Assembly (NCBI RefSeq): GCF_021390335.1
Contig: NZ_JAJUXK010000002.1
Coordinates: 124,001 to 188,000, forward strand
Direction: 5' to 3'
DNA: 64,000 nucleotides
Source: Dyadobacter sp. CY343
Lineage (GTDB): Bacteria; Bacteroidota; Bacteroidia; Cytophagales; Spirosomataceae
Below, one piece after another: positions 53,975 through 62,348 of this stretch; position 1 is the stretch's first letter; each line of letters opens with the position of its first letter. The notes below the pieces were generated by a model. The model was not told where the DNA came from and made no database searches. It was given only the letters and a program-made list of their open reading frames with translations. Both the position numbers and the translations under genes were made by a program.

Positions 53975-55189
53975 ATGGAAATGGCCAGTGAGATACCGGT
54001 AATGGGTGCAGAGACGAAGTCTTATACAGCTCATTTCAGGGTTATGTACCTTCATTCCGATTTTGAGCATTACCTTAAATTTTCAGAGCATTTCGCAGCT
54101 GCGTTGCAAGTCGAGTATTTCAGCAGCAAAGAAAGTGTACTGGCCGCATTGCAGGAAAATTTTCCCGCTGATGTGATCATCGCGCACGTAAACAGCGGCG
54201 GCACAGAATTGCTCGATTTCATTCGCAGCTCCGCAGGTTTCGGCAATATTCCTTACGTACTGATGGTCGACAAGCTTTCGGAAGAAGCTATTGCCACCGC
54301 GCGCGCGAAACATGCTGATGACATTTTTTCGGTCAATTTCGATGATGGTGATCTGATTACCCGCATCAAATACTTCAAGAAGAGGCAATGGTACGTTGCC
54401 AACAAAGCCCATCAAAAAATAGGGACCCAGGGCGGGCACACGCCGGCATGGAAGCGTGCAATCGATATTGCTACCACTGGTACGGCTGTCCTTTTGCTGC
54501 TGCCGGTATTCCTTCTGATTGCAATTCTGATCAAACTGGACTCAAAAGGGCCTGTTTTTTACAAATCCAAAAGGGTAGGGAGTGGCTACAAGATTTTTGA
54601 CCTGTACAAATTCCGTACAATGCGCACAGACGCAGATCAGCTGATTCGTAAGATGGCTGCGTTAAGTATGTATAACAAAACCACTGAGCCCGTAGAGAAA
54701 ATCGAAAACGGCGGACTGTGCGACGAATGCAGGGCAGGCGGGCAATGCAAAAGCCTTCTTTTCCACGACGGGAAAGAGATTTGCGAAAAGCTGTACCATT
54801 TTCAGAAGGAGCAGAAAGCGGCTTTTATGAAGTTTCAGAACGATCCGCGCATTACCCGGCTTGGGCAGTTTTTGAGAAATTCGAGTATTGACGAACTGCC
54901 GCAGCTGATCAATATCCTGAAAGGCGATATGTCGCTGGTAGGCAACCGCCCGCTGCCGCTTTACGAAGCCGAGAAAATGACCACCGACGACAAAATATTC
55001 CGTTTCGCGGCTCCGGCCGGACTTACCGGCTTGTGGCAGGTGACCAAGCGCGGCAAAGGGAAAGCGGATATGTCCGAAGAGGAGCGTACGCAGCTGGATA
55101 TTACTTATGCCAAAGAATTCTCATTCAAAATGGATATGCATATCATATTGAAAACCTTCCCCGCATTACTGCAATCCGAAAACGTTTAA
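53975..55189 (+). CDS. Initiating sugar transferase with degenerate receiver domain
   Basis: A 404-residue protein. Residues about 20-140 have the pattern of a receiver domain but lack its active residues. The phosphoacceptor position is His71 (VIIAHVNSGG), the acidic pair is HSD, and the conserved Lys is missing. Residues about 160-404 are a bacterial sugar transferase of the polyprenyl-phosphate glycosyl-1-phosphate type. This part has a membrane hairpin (TAVLLLLPVFLLIAILIKLD), YKIFDLYKFRTMRTDADQL, DELPQLINILKGDMSLVGNRP and AGLTGLWQVTKRGK. It adds the first sugar phosphate to undecaprenyl phosphate. An insert with Cys249, Cys252, Cys258 and Cys270 could bind metal. Confidence 0.9.
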   Translation: MEMASEIPVMGAETKSYTAHFRVMYLHSDFEHYLKFSEHFAAALQVEYFSSKESVLAALQENFPADVIIAHVNSGGTELLDFIRSSAGFGNIPYVLMVDKLSEEAIATARAKHADDIFSVNFDDGDLITRIKYFKKRQWYVANKAHQKIGTQGGHTPAWKRAIDIATTGTAVLLLLPVFLLIAILIKLDSKGPVFYKSKRVGSGYKIFDLYKFRTMRTDADQLIRKMAALSMYNKTTEPVEKIENGGLCDECRAGGQCKSLLFHDGKEICEKLYHFQKEQKAAFMKFQNDPRITRLGQFLRNSSIDELPQLINILKGDMSLVGNRPLPLYEAEKMTTDDKIFRFAAPAGLTGLWQVTKRGKGKADMSEEERTQLDITYAKEFSFKMDMHIILKTFPALLQSENV

Positions 55190-55240
55190 TGCATTTACTA
55201 CCCTCTCTATAAAAACTATCATTCATCATAACCCCTGTAA

Positions 55241-55912
55241 ATGAGATACTTCTGCTCCCTAACTTTTTTCTTCTTCACATTTTTAGCTTCCGCAAAGGCG
55301 CAAAATTCATTAGCAGATGAAATTTCGTACCCTTACCTGGAAAAGCTGGTTGAACTCGCTAAGAAGAACTATCCCAAACTGAAACTGTACCAGGCGCGGG
55401 TAGATGCAGGCGATTACAACGCCAAAAAAATGAAGTTGTCCTACTTCGAAATTCTTTCTTTTTCGTACCTGTACAGCCCCGACCGGCTGGCAAGCACCAT
55501 TAACCCAAACTTCCTGAACGGATACCAGTTTGGTTTTTTCGTAAATATCGGCTCGCTGCTTCAAAAGCCGGCACTGATCAAACAGGCGAAAAGTGAGCTG
55601 CGGGCTGTTGAGCACGATCGTGATACTTATATGCTGAATCTGGAAGCCGACGTAAAGCAAAGATATTTTGCCTTTTCACAGTACAAAGTGCTGCTCAGGT
55701 TGAAAGCTGACGCGCTGCATGATGTGGAATCACTCGCACAAGAGCTTAAATATAAATATGAAAAAGGGGAAACTTCCCTGGAAGAATATAGCAAAGCATT
55801 GGTCGTGATTTCGGACAGGCAGCAGGCCAGGGTTTCCGCAGAGGCGGACGTGCTCATTTCTAAGAGCGCCCTGGAAGAGTTATTGGGACAAAAACTGGAA
55901 GATATCAAATGA
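55241..55912 (+). CDS. Short TolC-like outer membrane efflux family protein
   Basis: A 223-residue exported protein with a Phe-rich signal peptide (cleavage near ASAKAQ). Long helices and two strands match one half of the TolC fold (LKLYQARVDAGDYNAKKMKL, VEHDRDTYMLNLEADVKQRY, then YKYEKGETSLEEYSKALVV). Full TolC proteins are about 400-480 residues with two such halves, so this is a half-length form that would need more subunits to make a channel. It overlaps the Wzc-like gene by ATGA. It may help form the export path or scaffold for the polysaccharide. Confidence 0.78.
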   Translation: MRYFCSLTFFFFTFLASAKAQNSLADEISYPYLEKLVELAKKNYPKLKLYQARVDAGDYNAKKMKLSYFEILSFSYLYSPDRLASTINPNFLNGYQFGFFVNIGSLLQKPALIKQAKSELRAVEHDRDTYMLNLEADVKQRYFAFSQYKVLLRLKADALHDVESLAQELKYKYEKGETSLEEYSKALVVISDRQQARVSAEADVLISKSALEELLGQKLEDIK

Positions 55913-58095
55913 CAGAGCTATCACAATTCCTGAGCATATTATACAGAAATAAGTTTGTATTGATATTTGTACCGCTAATTACAGTGGTAGCGGCGTATTT
56001 TCTGGTCAAATCGCTTCCCGACCAATACAAGGCGCAAGGCAGCATCGCGACCGGGCTCGTGGACAAAACAGAGCAGGGTTTAATGAGTACCGGAACCGAA
56101 CAGGATTTCGAGATCTCGCGCAAATTCGACAACATTATTCAGATGATGTCGCAGAAAAAAGTGCTGGACCAGGTTTCCTATCAACTGTTGCTGCACGATC
56201 TGAAAGCAGCAGAAAAGGATGATTTTGCTGAACCTTCCAAAACATTGCAGGCACTGGATCAGAATGCGAAAAACCAGGCGGCAGCTGTTTTGACACAAAA
56301 ATATAAAACCCAGCAGGAGCTTTCGCCGGCTGTTCCTTTTGAGAAAAAATTGCTGGATATTCTGGATGATATGCAGTACGATGCGGAAAGTATTCAGAAA
56401 AAGCTGACCATTTTCCGGCTTTCAAATAGTGATTTCATCAATATTGAATTTGAGGCCAGAGATCCGGAGATGGCCGCATTTGTGATCAATACGCTCAGCG
56501 ATGATTTTATCAAAATGTACGCTTTCCGCCTAGCGAACAATTATAATAAGACGATCAATTTCCTGGCCGAATTTCTGGAACAAAAGCGCCTCGCACTACG
56601 CGTTCAGATGAACGGGCTGCGCGACTACAAGATCCGCAACCGGGTGCTGAACCTGGATGAACAGGCGAAAAGTCTGTACGGTCAAATGGCTGAGTTTGAG
56701 CTCCGTCGCGAGGTTGCAAAGAAAGATGTGATTGCTTACGGCGTGGCGATCAAAAATATCGAGAACAAATTCAATGCAAATGACCGCAAGTATTTTGAAA
56801 GCGCTGTTTCGACCATTAATCAGAATATCGTGGCGACCAAGCAGCGGCTGCGGGCTGTTAATGAGGCTTATGTAAAAAGCAATTTTGACCCGAAATACAA
56901 AGCGAGCCTCGATTCCATCCAGACTAAACTTTCAGCGCAGATCGACGAATCTACCGACCGGTATCTGTACAATCCGTTATCAGTGAAAGAAAACCTGGTC
57001 TCTCAGAAGCTGACCATGGAAGTGGAAAAAGATCTGGCAGCCAATAGCTTAGCGACTATTGAAGCTGAAATGAAAGCATTGAATAACCGGTTCGACGGGC
57101 TGGTACCCAACGAAGCGAAAGTGCAGGAATTTGAAACTGCGATTGATATTGCGAGCAAAGAATACATGGAAGCTTTGCAGAAATACAACGATGCACGCCT
57201 GCAATCGAGCTTTCCGGCGACTTTGAAAGTGGCTGAAAAGGCGCTTCCGGGTACGATCCAACCTTCCAAGAAAATCGTATTGATCATCCTGTCCGGCGTA
57301 ATCAGCTTTGCATTCTGCCTGTTCATATTATTTATCCTCTATTTCCTGGATTCTTCGATCCGCTTCCCGCAGCAGCTTGCCAATGCAACGGACAGGCCGG
57401 TATTAGGTTTTGTAAATCATGTGGGTGGAGGTTTCAGGATCAGTGAGTTGCAGAATGAAAATACGCAGGAAAGCAAGATTGAGATTTTCCGGAACCTGAT
57501 CCGCTCGATCCGATTTGAGCTCGATAGCGAATTTCCCGATCCGAAGATCATAGCAGTAACCAGCCTGCACGAGGGTAGCGGAAAAACGTTGCTGACGTTG
57601 AGCCTGGCCTGGGCGTTTTCCAAAATCAATAAACGGGTACTCATCATCGACGGCAACTTTAATGCAGGCGATATTACCAAGTTGAACAGCGGCTCGAAAT
57701 TCCTGGAAGATTATCTGAATAGGGGCGAGGCGACCCCTTTGAGTACAGCAAATGGTTCTATTTCGATCCTGGCTAATAAAGGCGGAGACGTTTCACTCTA
57801 CGAACTGGCCGATGAAACGAAGATCAAATCTGCGTTAACTTCCTTGAAAGGCCAATATGATACCATTTTGATCGATGCGGATTCGCTCGTTTCGATGAAT
57901 AAGGCGAAAGAATGGATCACATTTTCCGACGCCGTTATTTCCGTTTTTGAAAGCGGAAGGAGCATTTCCTATGAGGACCGTTCCAAGATCGAATACCTCA
58001 AAAGCCTGAACGGAAAAATGGCCGGCTGGGTACTGACGGGCGCGCAGGATTTATTGAAGCAGACTGGCAAAGTGTCAAAATACGTGACTGAATGA
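55909..58095 (+). CDS. Wzc/GumC-like polysaccharide chain-length protein with P-loop domain
   Basis: A 728-residue inner-membrane protein. TM1 (residues about 12-32) and TM2 (about 455-478) flank a Wzz-type periplasmic domain rich in coiled coil. The cytoplasmic part is a P-loop domain related to bacterial tyrosine kinases: Walker A TSLHEGSGKT (Lys559), Walker A' VLIIDGNFN (Asp581) and Walker B TILIDADS. It has no C-terminal tyrosine cluster; a single Tyr lies five residues from the end. It may therefore bind nucleotide without the usual autophosphorylation cycle. It sits in a chain of overlaps (ATGA on both sides) with the TolC-like and GT2 genes, so they are co-translated. Confidence 0.88.
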   Translation: MTELSQFLSILYRNKFVLIFVPLITVVAAYFLVKSLPDQYKAQGSIATGLVDKTEQGLMSTGTEQDFEISRKFDNIIQMMSQKKVLDQVSYQLLLHDLKAAEKDDFAEPSKTLQALDQNAKNQAAAVLTQKYKTQQELSPAVPFEKKLLDILDDMQYDAESIQKKLTIFRLSNSDFINIEFEARDPEMAAFVINTLSDDFIKMYAFRLANNYNKTINFLAEFLEQKRLALRVQMNGLRDYKIRNRVLNLDEQAKSLYGQMAEFELRREVAKKDVIAYGVAIKNIENKFNANDRKYFESAVSTINQNIVATKQRLRAVNEAYVKSNFDPKYKASLDSIQTKLSAQIDESTDRYLYNPLSVKENLVSQKLTMEVEKDLAANSLATIEAEMKALNNRFDGLVPNEAKVQEFETAIDIASKEYMEALQKYNDARLQSSFPATLKVAEKALPGTIQPSKKIVLIILSGVISFAFCLFILFILYFLDSSIRFPQQLANATDRPVLGFVNHVGGGFRISELQNENTQESKIEIFRNLIRSIRFELDSEFPDPKIIAVTSLHEGSGKTLLTLSLAWAFSKINKRVLIIDGNFNAGDITKLNSGSKFLEDYLNRGEATPLSTANGSISILANKGGDVSLYELADETKIKSALTSLKGQYDTILIDADSLVSMNKAKEWITFSDAVISVFESGRSISYEDRSKIEYLKSLNGKMAGWVLTGAQDLLKQTGKVSKYVTE

Positions 58096-59264
58096 AGGTA
58101 ATCTGGTTATTTTGGTGGCTTTTCCAGATCGCGATCGGATTTTACCTGGTATTCCCGGTCGGGTTATTGTTGCTGAATTTTTTCACTGGAAGAAGAAAGC
58201 GAAGCCGGCCGGTTGTCAAAAAAGCGGAAGCAGATTATGCGCTCATCGTCGCCACTTATGAACAAACGCAGCAGCTACCCGACGTGGTCGCCTCGATTTC
58301 CAGACTGAATTATTCCAATTACCTCGTGTACATCGTCGCTGACAAGTGCGACGCGTCCGGCTTGCACCTAGAAAGTGACAGAGTGATCGTATTGCATCCC
58401 GAAAACGTGCTGGCCAGTAATACCCGCTCACACTTTTTTGCGATCAATCATTTTAGAAGACAGCATGAGCGCCTGGCTATTATTGACAGCGATAACCTGG
58501 TTGATCCTGAGTTTCTTAACGAGCTGGACGTGTGTTTCGACGAAGGGTTTGTAGCGGTTCAGGGAGTTCGGAAAGCCAAGAATCTCGATTCTGTTTATGC
58601 CTGTCTGGACGCAGCCCGCGACATTTACTACCATTATTACGACGGTGAAAAGTTGTTTGGTGCAGGTTCTTCGGCTACGCTTTCTGGCTCGGGAATGGCA
58701 TTTACTGTGAAATTATACAAAGAAGCATTGGGGCACCTCGATATTGTCGGGGCTGGTTTTGATAAAATACTGCAAAAGCAGATCGTGGGCGGCGGTCACA
58801 GGATCGCATTCAGGGAAGACGCTGTGGTGTGGGACGAAAAAACTTCTGAATCCGAGCAGCTTGTGAACCAGCGTTCACGGTGGATCAATACCTGGTTTAA
58901 ATATTTCAGTTTTGGTTTTGATATGGTTTTCAGTGGCGTCAAGAATCTGAGCTGGAACCGATTTTTGTTTGGCTTCGTGCTGCTGCGCCCGCCGCTTTTC
59001 ATTTTTCTGATCCTGGCGGTACTCTTCATGTTCGTCGATTTGTGGATTAATCCCGTGGCAAGTGCACTTTGGTTTGCCGGTTTACTGGTTTTCGTGGCCG
59101 GATTCCTGGTGCCATTATTCGATTCATCGGTTGATAAACGCATTATCCGCTCACTTACTTCGATCCCCGTTTTTATGTTCTACCAGGTGAAGTCGCTTCT
59201 GAAAGCGAAGAAGGCAAACAAGATTTCGGTGGCAACCAAACATACTTACCGCAAAGCGCCCTGA
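58092..59264 (+). CDS. Membrane glycosyltransferase family 2
   Basis: A 390-residue inner-membrane glycosyltransferase with an N-terminal helix (LFWWLFQIAIGFYLVFPVG), a GT-A catalytic domain and C-terminal helices (residues about 290-360). The domain begins ADYALIVATYEQTQQLPD and has the DxD motif Asp132-Ser-Asp134 (AIIDSDNLVDPEF). The QRSRWINTW segment corresponds to the QxxRW motif of processive synthases. It resembles cellulose/hyaluronan synthase-like GT2 enzymes and probably extends the polysaccharide. Its start overlaps the Wzc-like gene (ATGA). Confidence 0.87.
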   Translation: MKVIWLFWWLFQIAIGFYLVFPVGLLLLNFFTGRRKRSRPVVKKAEADYALIVATYEQTQQLPDVVASISRLNYSNYLVYIVADKCDASGLHLESDRVIVLHPENVLASNTRSHFFAINHFRRQHERLAIIDSDNLVDPEFLNELDVCFDEGFVAVQGVRKAKNLDSVYACLDAARDIYYHYYDGEKLFGAGSSATLSGSGMAFTVKLYKEALGHLDIVGAGFDKILQKQIVGGGHRIAFREDAVVWDEKTSESEQLVNQRSRWINTWFKYFSFGFDMVFSGVKNLSWNRFLFGFVLLRPPLFIFLILAVLFMFVDLWINPVASALWFAGLLVFVAGFLVPLFDSSVDKRIIRSLTSIPVFMFYQVKSLLKAKKANKISVATKHTYRKAP

Positions 59265-59266
59265 CG

Positions 59267-59410
59267 ATGAAAGTATTCCCAAGCAGAAAAGTCAGACATA
59301 AAGTCCGCGATCCGGAACTTACACATTTGCAAACCGTTACGCGAACTATCGCCTTAATCCTGGCACTTATCAGCGTATTTGTATTCTTTTTTAAAATACT
59401 ATTCTTTTAA
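59267..59410 (+). CDS. 47-residue single-pass membrane microprotein
   Basis: A short gene starting 2 bases after the GT2 stop codon and ending 12 bases before the O-antigen ligase start. It encodes a basic N-terminus (MKVFPSRKVRHKVRDPELTH) and one transmembrane helix (ALILALISVFVFFFKILFF). The tight spacing inside an operon, a good ATG and the clear helix argue that it is real. The basic cytoplasmic end fits the positive-inside rule. It may be a small subunit or stabiliser of the polysaccharide synthase complex. No family is recognised. Confidence 0.7.
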   Translation: MKVFPSRKVRHKVRDPELTHLQTVTRTIALILALISVFVFFFKILFF

Positions 59411-59422
59411 ATCCGGTAACCT

Positions 59423-60907
59423 TTGAAGTACGAATTGTCCGCACATTCCGATCGCAATTTCACGCATATTCCGCTCATTGATAAGTTGAATGGAACGGTG
59501 GGAATGATCGTGCTCGCAGTGATTGCGGTGTGTGTCGGCATTGCTACTATTTACGGTGGACTGGTTGCTGGGCTGTTGCTATTGGTTTCAATGATAGCGA
59601 TTCCGGTGGTTTACGCGATCGTAGTCTACCCGCTTTTCGGGATCGTAACGCTGCTTACGATGGGCTTTTTCCTGTTTTTTATTCTCCGGCTTGGTATCAA
59701 TTTTCCGTTGGGAACACTGATGGACGGACTGGAAGTACTGCTTTTGCTGGGAGTTTTGATCAAGGTAAAGCAGCGGGGTGAGTGGGAAATAAGCATTTTT
59801 AAAAACCCGGTTTCGGTGATGATCCTGATCTGGATCGGTTACAATTTGATCCAGGTCGCCAATCCCTGGGCGGAGTCGCGGCTCGCGTGGGTGTACACGG
59901 TGCGGTCAGTCGCAGCGGTCACGATCATGTATTTCGTGTTCGTATATCACCTCCGGACTCTCAAATCGATCCGCATTGTGATCCGCGCGTGGCTGGTACT
60001 TGCGGTTTGCGGCGCTATTTATGGTTTCAAACAGGAGTTTTTTGGAATCGCCCCAGCGGAATTAGCCGACCTGTGGAGTGATCCAATGTCAGTTAGCTTG
60101 TTGTATATCAATGGGATATGGAGGAAGTACTCTATTTTTTCGGATCCGGTTTCGTTCTCTTACACGATGGTCTGCGCGAGTGTGATCTGTATTGCTTTGT
60201 TATCGTCAAAGAGAAGCTGGCTGAAAAAGGGGATACTCGCAGCAATGATCGTTGCATTTCTGATGGCGATGCTTTATTCGGGAACAAGGGGCGCGTATGT
60301 GCTTGTGCCGGCGGCACTTATTCCTTTTGCGCTGCTCAATTTCAGCAAAAAGATCATGCTTGCTTCCTGTGTGGCTGCGGTTTTTATCACAATACTGATC
60401 CTGATGCCCACTTCGAGTCCGACGATTGCGCGATTTCAAACTGCATTTCGCCCGTCAGACGACGCGTCTTTTAATGTTAGAAAACACAATCAGAAACGGA
60501 TTCAGCCTTATATTTTAAGTCACCCGATCGGTGGCGGGCTTGGGTCCACGGGCGCCTGGGGTGCACGTTTTGCTCCGCATTCTTTCCTGGCGACATTTCC
60601 CCCCGACAGCGGATATATTCGGGTGGCAGTAGAACTCGGCTGGATTGGATTATTACTTTTCTGTTTTATGATGTTTACGATCCTTAAGATGGGGATCAAT
60701 AATTTTTATAAAATCAGGAATAGCGAATTGAAGACCTACTGTTTAGCGATGACGCTCGTGATATTTGCACTGAATATTGGCAATTTTCCACAGGAAGCAT
60801 TGGTTCAGTTTCCCAATAATATCCTGTTTTTTATGGCCGCAGCAATCGTGCACACTACTTTATTGATTGACCGAAAAGAGTCAGCGCATTTTGAAAAAAA
60901 TACCTGA
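59423..60907 (+). CDS. O-antigen ligase / Wzy polymerase-like membrane protein
   Basis: A 494-residue inner-membrane protein with about 11-12 hydrophobic helices. It has the Wzy_C-type periplasmic loop between residues about 320 and 400 (SFNVRKHNQKRIQPYILSHP, then GGGLGSTG and FAPHSFLATFPPDSGY). Proteins of this family polymerise or ligate lipid-linked polysaccharide repeats. The start codon appears to be TTG at 59423; the next Met lies in the first helix. It ends directly against the convergent Hpt gene, with no spacer. Confidence 0.88.
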   Translation: MKYELSAHSDRNFTHIPLIDKLNGTVGMIVLAVIAVCVGIATIYGGLVAGLLLLVSMIAIPVVYAIVVYPLFGIVTLLTMGFFLFFILRLGINFPLGTLMDGLEVLLLLGVLIKVKQRGEWEISIFKNPVSVMILIWIGYNLIQVANPWAESRLAWVYTVRSVAAVTIMYFVFVYHLRTLKSIRIVIRAWLVLAVCGAIYGFKQEFFGIAPAELADLWSDPMSVSLLYINGIWRKYSIFSDPVSFSYTMVCASVICIALLSSKRSWLKKGILAAMIVAFLMAMLYSGTRGAYVLVPAALIPFALLNFSKKIMLASCVAAVFITILILMPTSSPTIARFQTAFRPSDDASFNVRKHNQKRIQPYILSHPIGGGLGSTGAWGARFAPHSFLATFPPDSGYIRVAVELGWIGLLLFCFMMFTILKMGINNFYKIRNSELKTYCLAMTLVIFALNIGNFPQEALVQFPNNILFFMAAAIVHTTLLIDRKESAHFEKNT

Positions 60908-61294
60908 TCAGATTTCTTTCAGGAACTGCAATGCAACCAGAGATTCCTGTTCCAGATCACCGAGCTTTGTGTTCAGGTTTTCAACAGGTTCATTTCTTTT
61001 CAGGGTTGTTTCAATTTCCTTGTATTTGGAAGCAGTTTTTAATAATCCTACCGAGAATAGGGAAGAGCGGTATTTATGAATTGCCTGTTTTAATTGTTCC
61101 AGATTTGAAGAAGTGGAATATACTTTTATATTCCCCAGTTGGTCAACGGTTTCCGTCTCGAACATTTCTATTAATTCTGCTCTGAGCTCCTCATCTCCGC
61201 CCGTTATTTCATTAAGATAAGCTATATCAATCAAAGAATCTCCTTCTGCTGAATTATTCATTCCTGGTGTATTATCTGGCGGGTTAACTGACAT
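60908..61294 (-). CDS. Hpt-domain phosphotransfer protein
   Basis: A 128-residue protein made of a short disordered N-terminus and a four-helix Hpt domain (residues about 20-125). The phosphorylatable His is His73 in LKQAIHKYRSSLFSVGL, matching the family pattern HxxKxxxxxxG with Tyr-Arg in place of the usual residues. Such proteins shuttle phosphate between a hybrid kinase and a response regulator. It converges on the O-antigen ligase gene with no gap. The receiver at 53573 and the hybrid kinase at 39173 are possible partners. Confidence 0.82.
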   Translation of the reverse strand: MSVNPPDNTPGMNNSAEGDSLIDIAYLNEITGGDEELRAELIEMFETETVDQLGNIKVYSTSSNLEQLKQAIHKYRSSLFSVGLLKTASKYKEIETTLKRNEPVENLNTKLGDLEQESLVALQFLKEI

Positions 61295-61437
61295 TTCTAA
61301 ATCGACTTAATAATAAAATGAGAGGAGTTTCCTGCAAATTTAATATTAATAAATCATTCTTTTATCCGTGTAGTAGTTTTTCGTTACCTATAAGGTTGCT
61401 TTATCCGCCTGAGAACGGGGAGTTCAGTTTTTAATCT

Positions 61438-62178
61438 CTAAAAATTCTCAGAATTGATGAAGAAAAAGTTGCCTGCCGGTAGTCCCTCCCTGATTGCAAC
61501 TGGTTGAAGTGACTCGCTTTCCAGATCGAAGGTAAACGATTTGTAGCCGATGTTTTTTAGCAGCTCAAATACTTTTACACGATTCTCATTTTCCCATAAC
61601 TCACAGTAAATCATAGGTTTGTTTCTGGTCAGAACTTCCACGCCGCCTCTTAGAACTTCCAGTTCGAAGTTCTCTACATCAATTTTGATCGCAGTGATAT
61701 TGGTTTCAAAAGGAAAAATGTGGTCTAGCTTTTTCAATGGAACATCATAGATCTCTCCCTTTTCGCCGGCGCCTTCTTCGTACGCTTTGCTCAGTCCCTG
61801 CATGCGCGAGTTTCCTCTCACCGGCATAATCATTTTCAACGTTCCGTCCTCACTTCCCAATGCAATATTATAGAGCTTTACATTGTTCAGTTTAAGGTAA
61901 TTAACCACTCTTTGCAGTGCTGAAAAATTTTCTGAAATCGGTTCAAAAGCGTGTACCTGGGCTCCTGGATGGTGTTTTGCAAGCGGTGCTGCCGTAATGC
62001 CGATGTTTGCCCCGATGTCCAGGATCAGTCCGTCGCCTTTCAGCATTTTGATGAAATAGAGAAATTCCCTTTCATACTTTCCAGCCTCGATGGTTCTGAT
62101 AGAATACAGCGAAAAAAGGAAAAGATAGTTCTTGAAAGAGAGCGTTTTCTGCAATAGGTAACGGATAAAATTTTTCAT
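61438..62178 (-). CDS. FkbM-family methyltransferase
   Basis: A 246-residue SAM-dependent methyltransferase. Motif I is GLILDIGANIGITAAPLAKH, followed by VHAFEPISENFSAL (motif II) and ITAIKIDVENFELEVLRGG, all typical of the FkbM family. These enzymes methylate sugars in polysaccharides or small molecules. Given its place in the exopolysaccharide locus, sugar O-methylation is plausible. It is a single minus-strand gene with about 140 bp between it and the Hpt gene. Confidence 0.87.
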   Translation of the reverse strand: MKNFIRYLLQKTLSFKNYLFLFSLYSIRTIEAGKYEREFLYFIKMLKGDGLILDIGANIGITAAPLAKHHPGAQVHAFEPISENFSALQRVVNYLKLNNVKLYNIALGSEDGTLKMIMPVRGNSRMQGLSKAYEEGAGEKGEIYDVPLKKLDHIFPFETNITAIKIDVENFELEVLRGGVEVLTRNKPMIYCELWENENRVKVFELLKNIGYKSFTFDLESESLQPVAIREGLPAGNFFFINSENF

Positions 62179-62348
62179 AGCAATCGTTGCACCAGGTAAG
62201 GAGTTTCACCGCATTTTTCCGTAGAAATAGTTGGCATCTCTAAATTTAATACTTTTAACACATGATTACTACGCGAGTGACATTTCTTCCTTATTTTTAC
62301 TAGGAAGAAGCAACCGGAGTTACGCTTTTGTGAACAATTTGTGAATGT

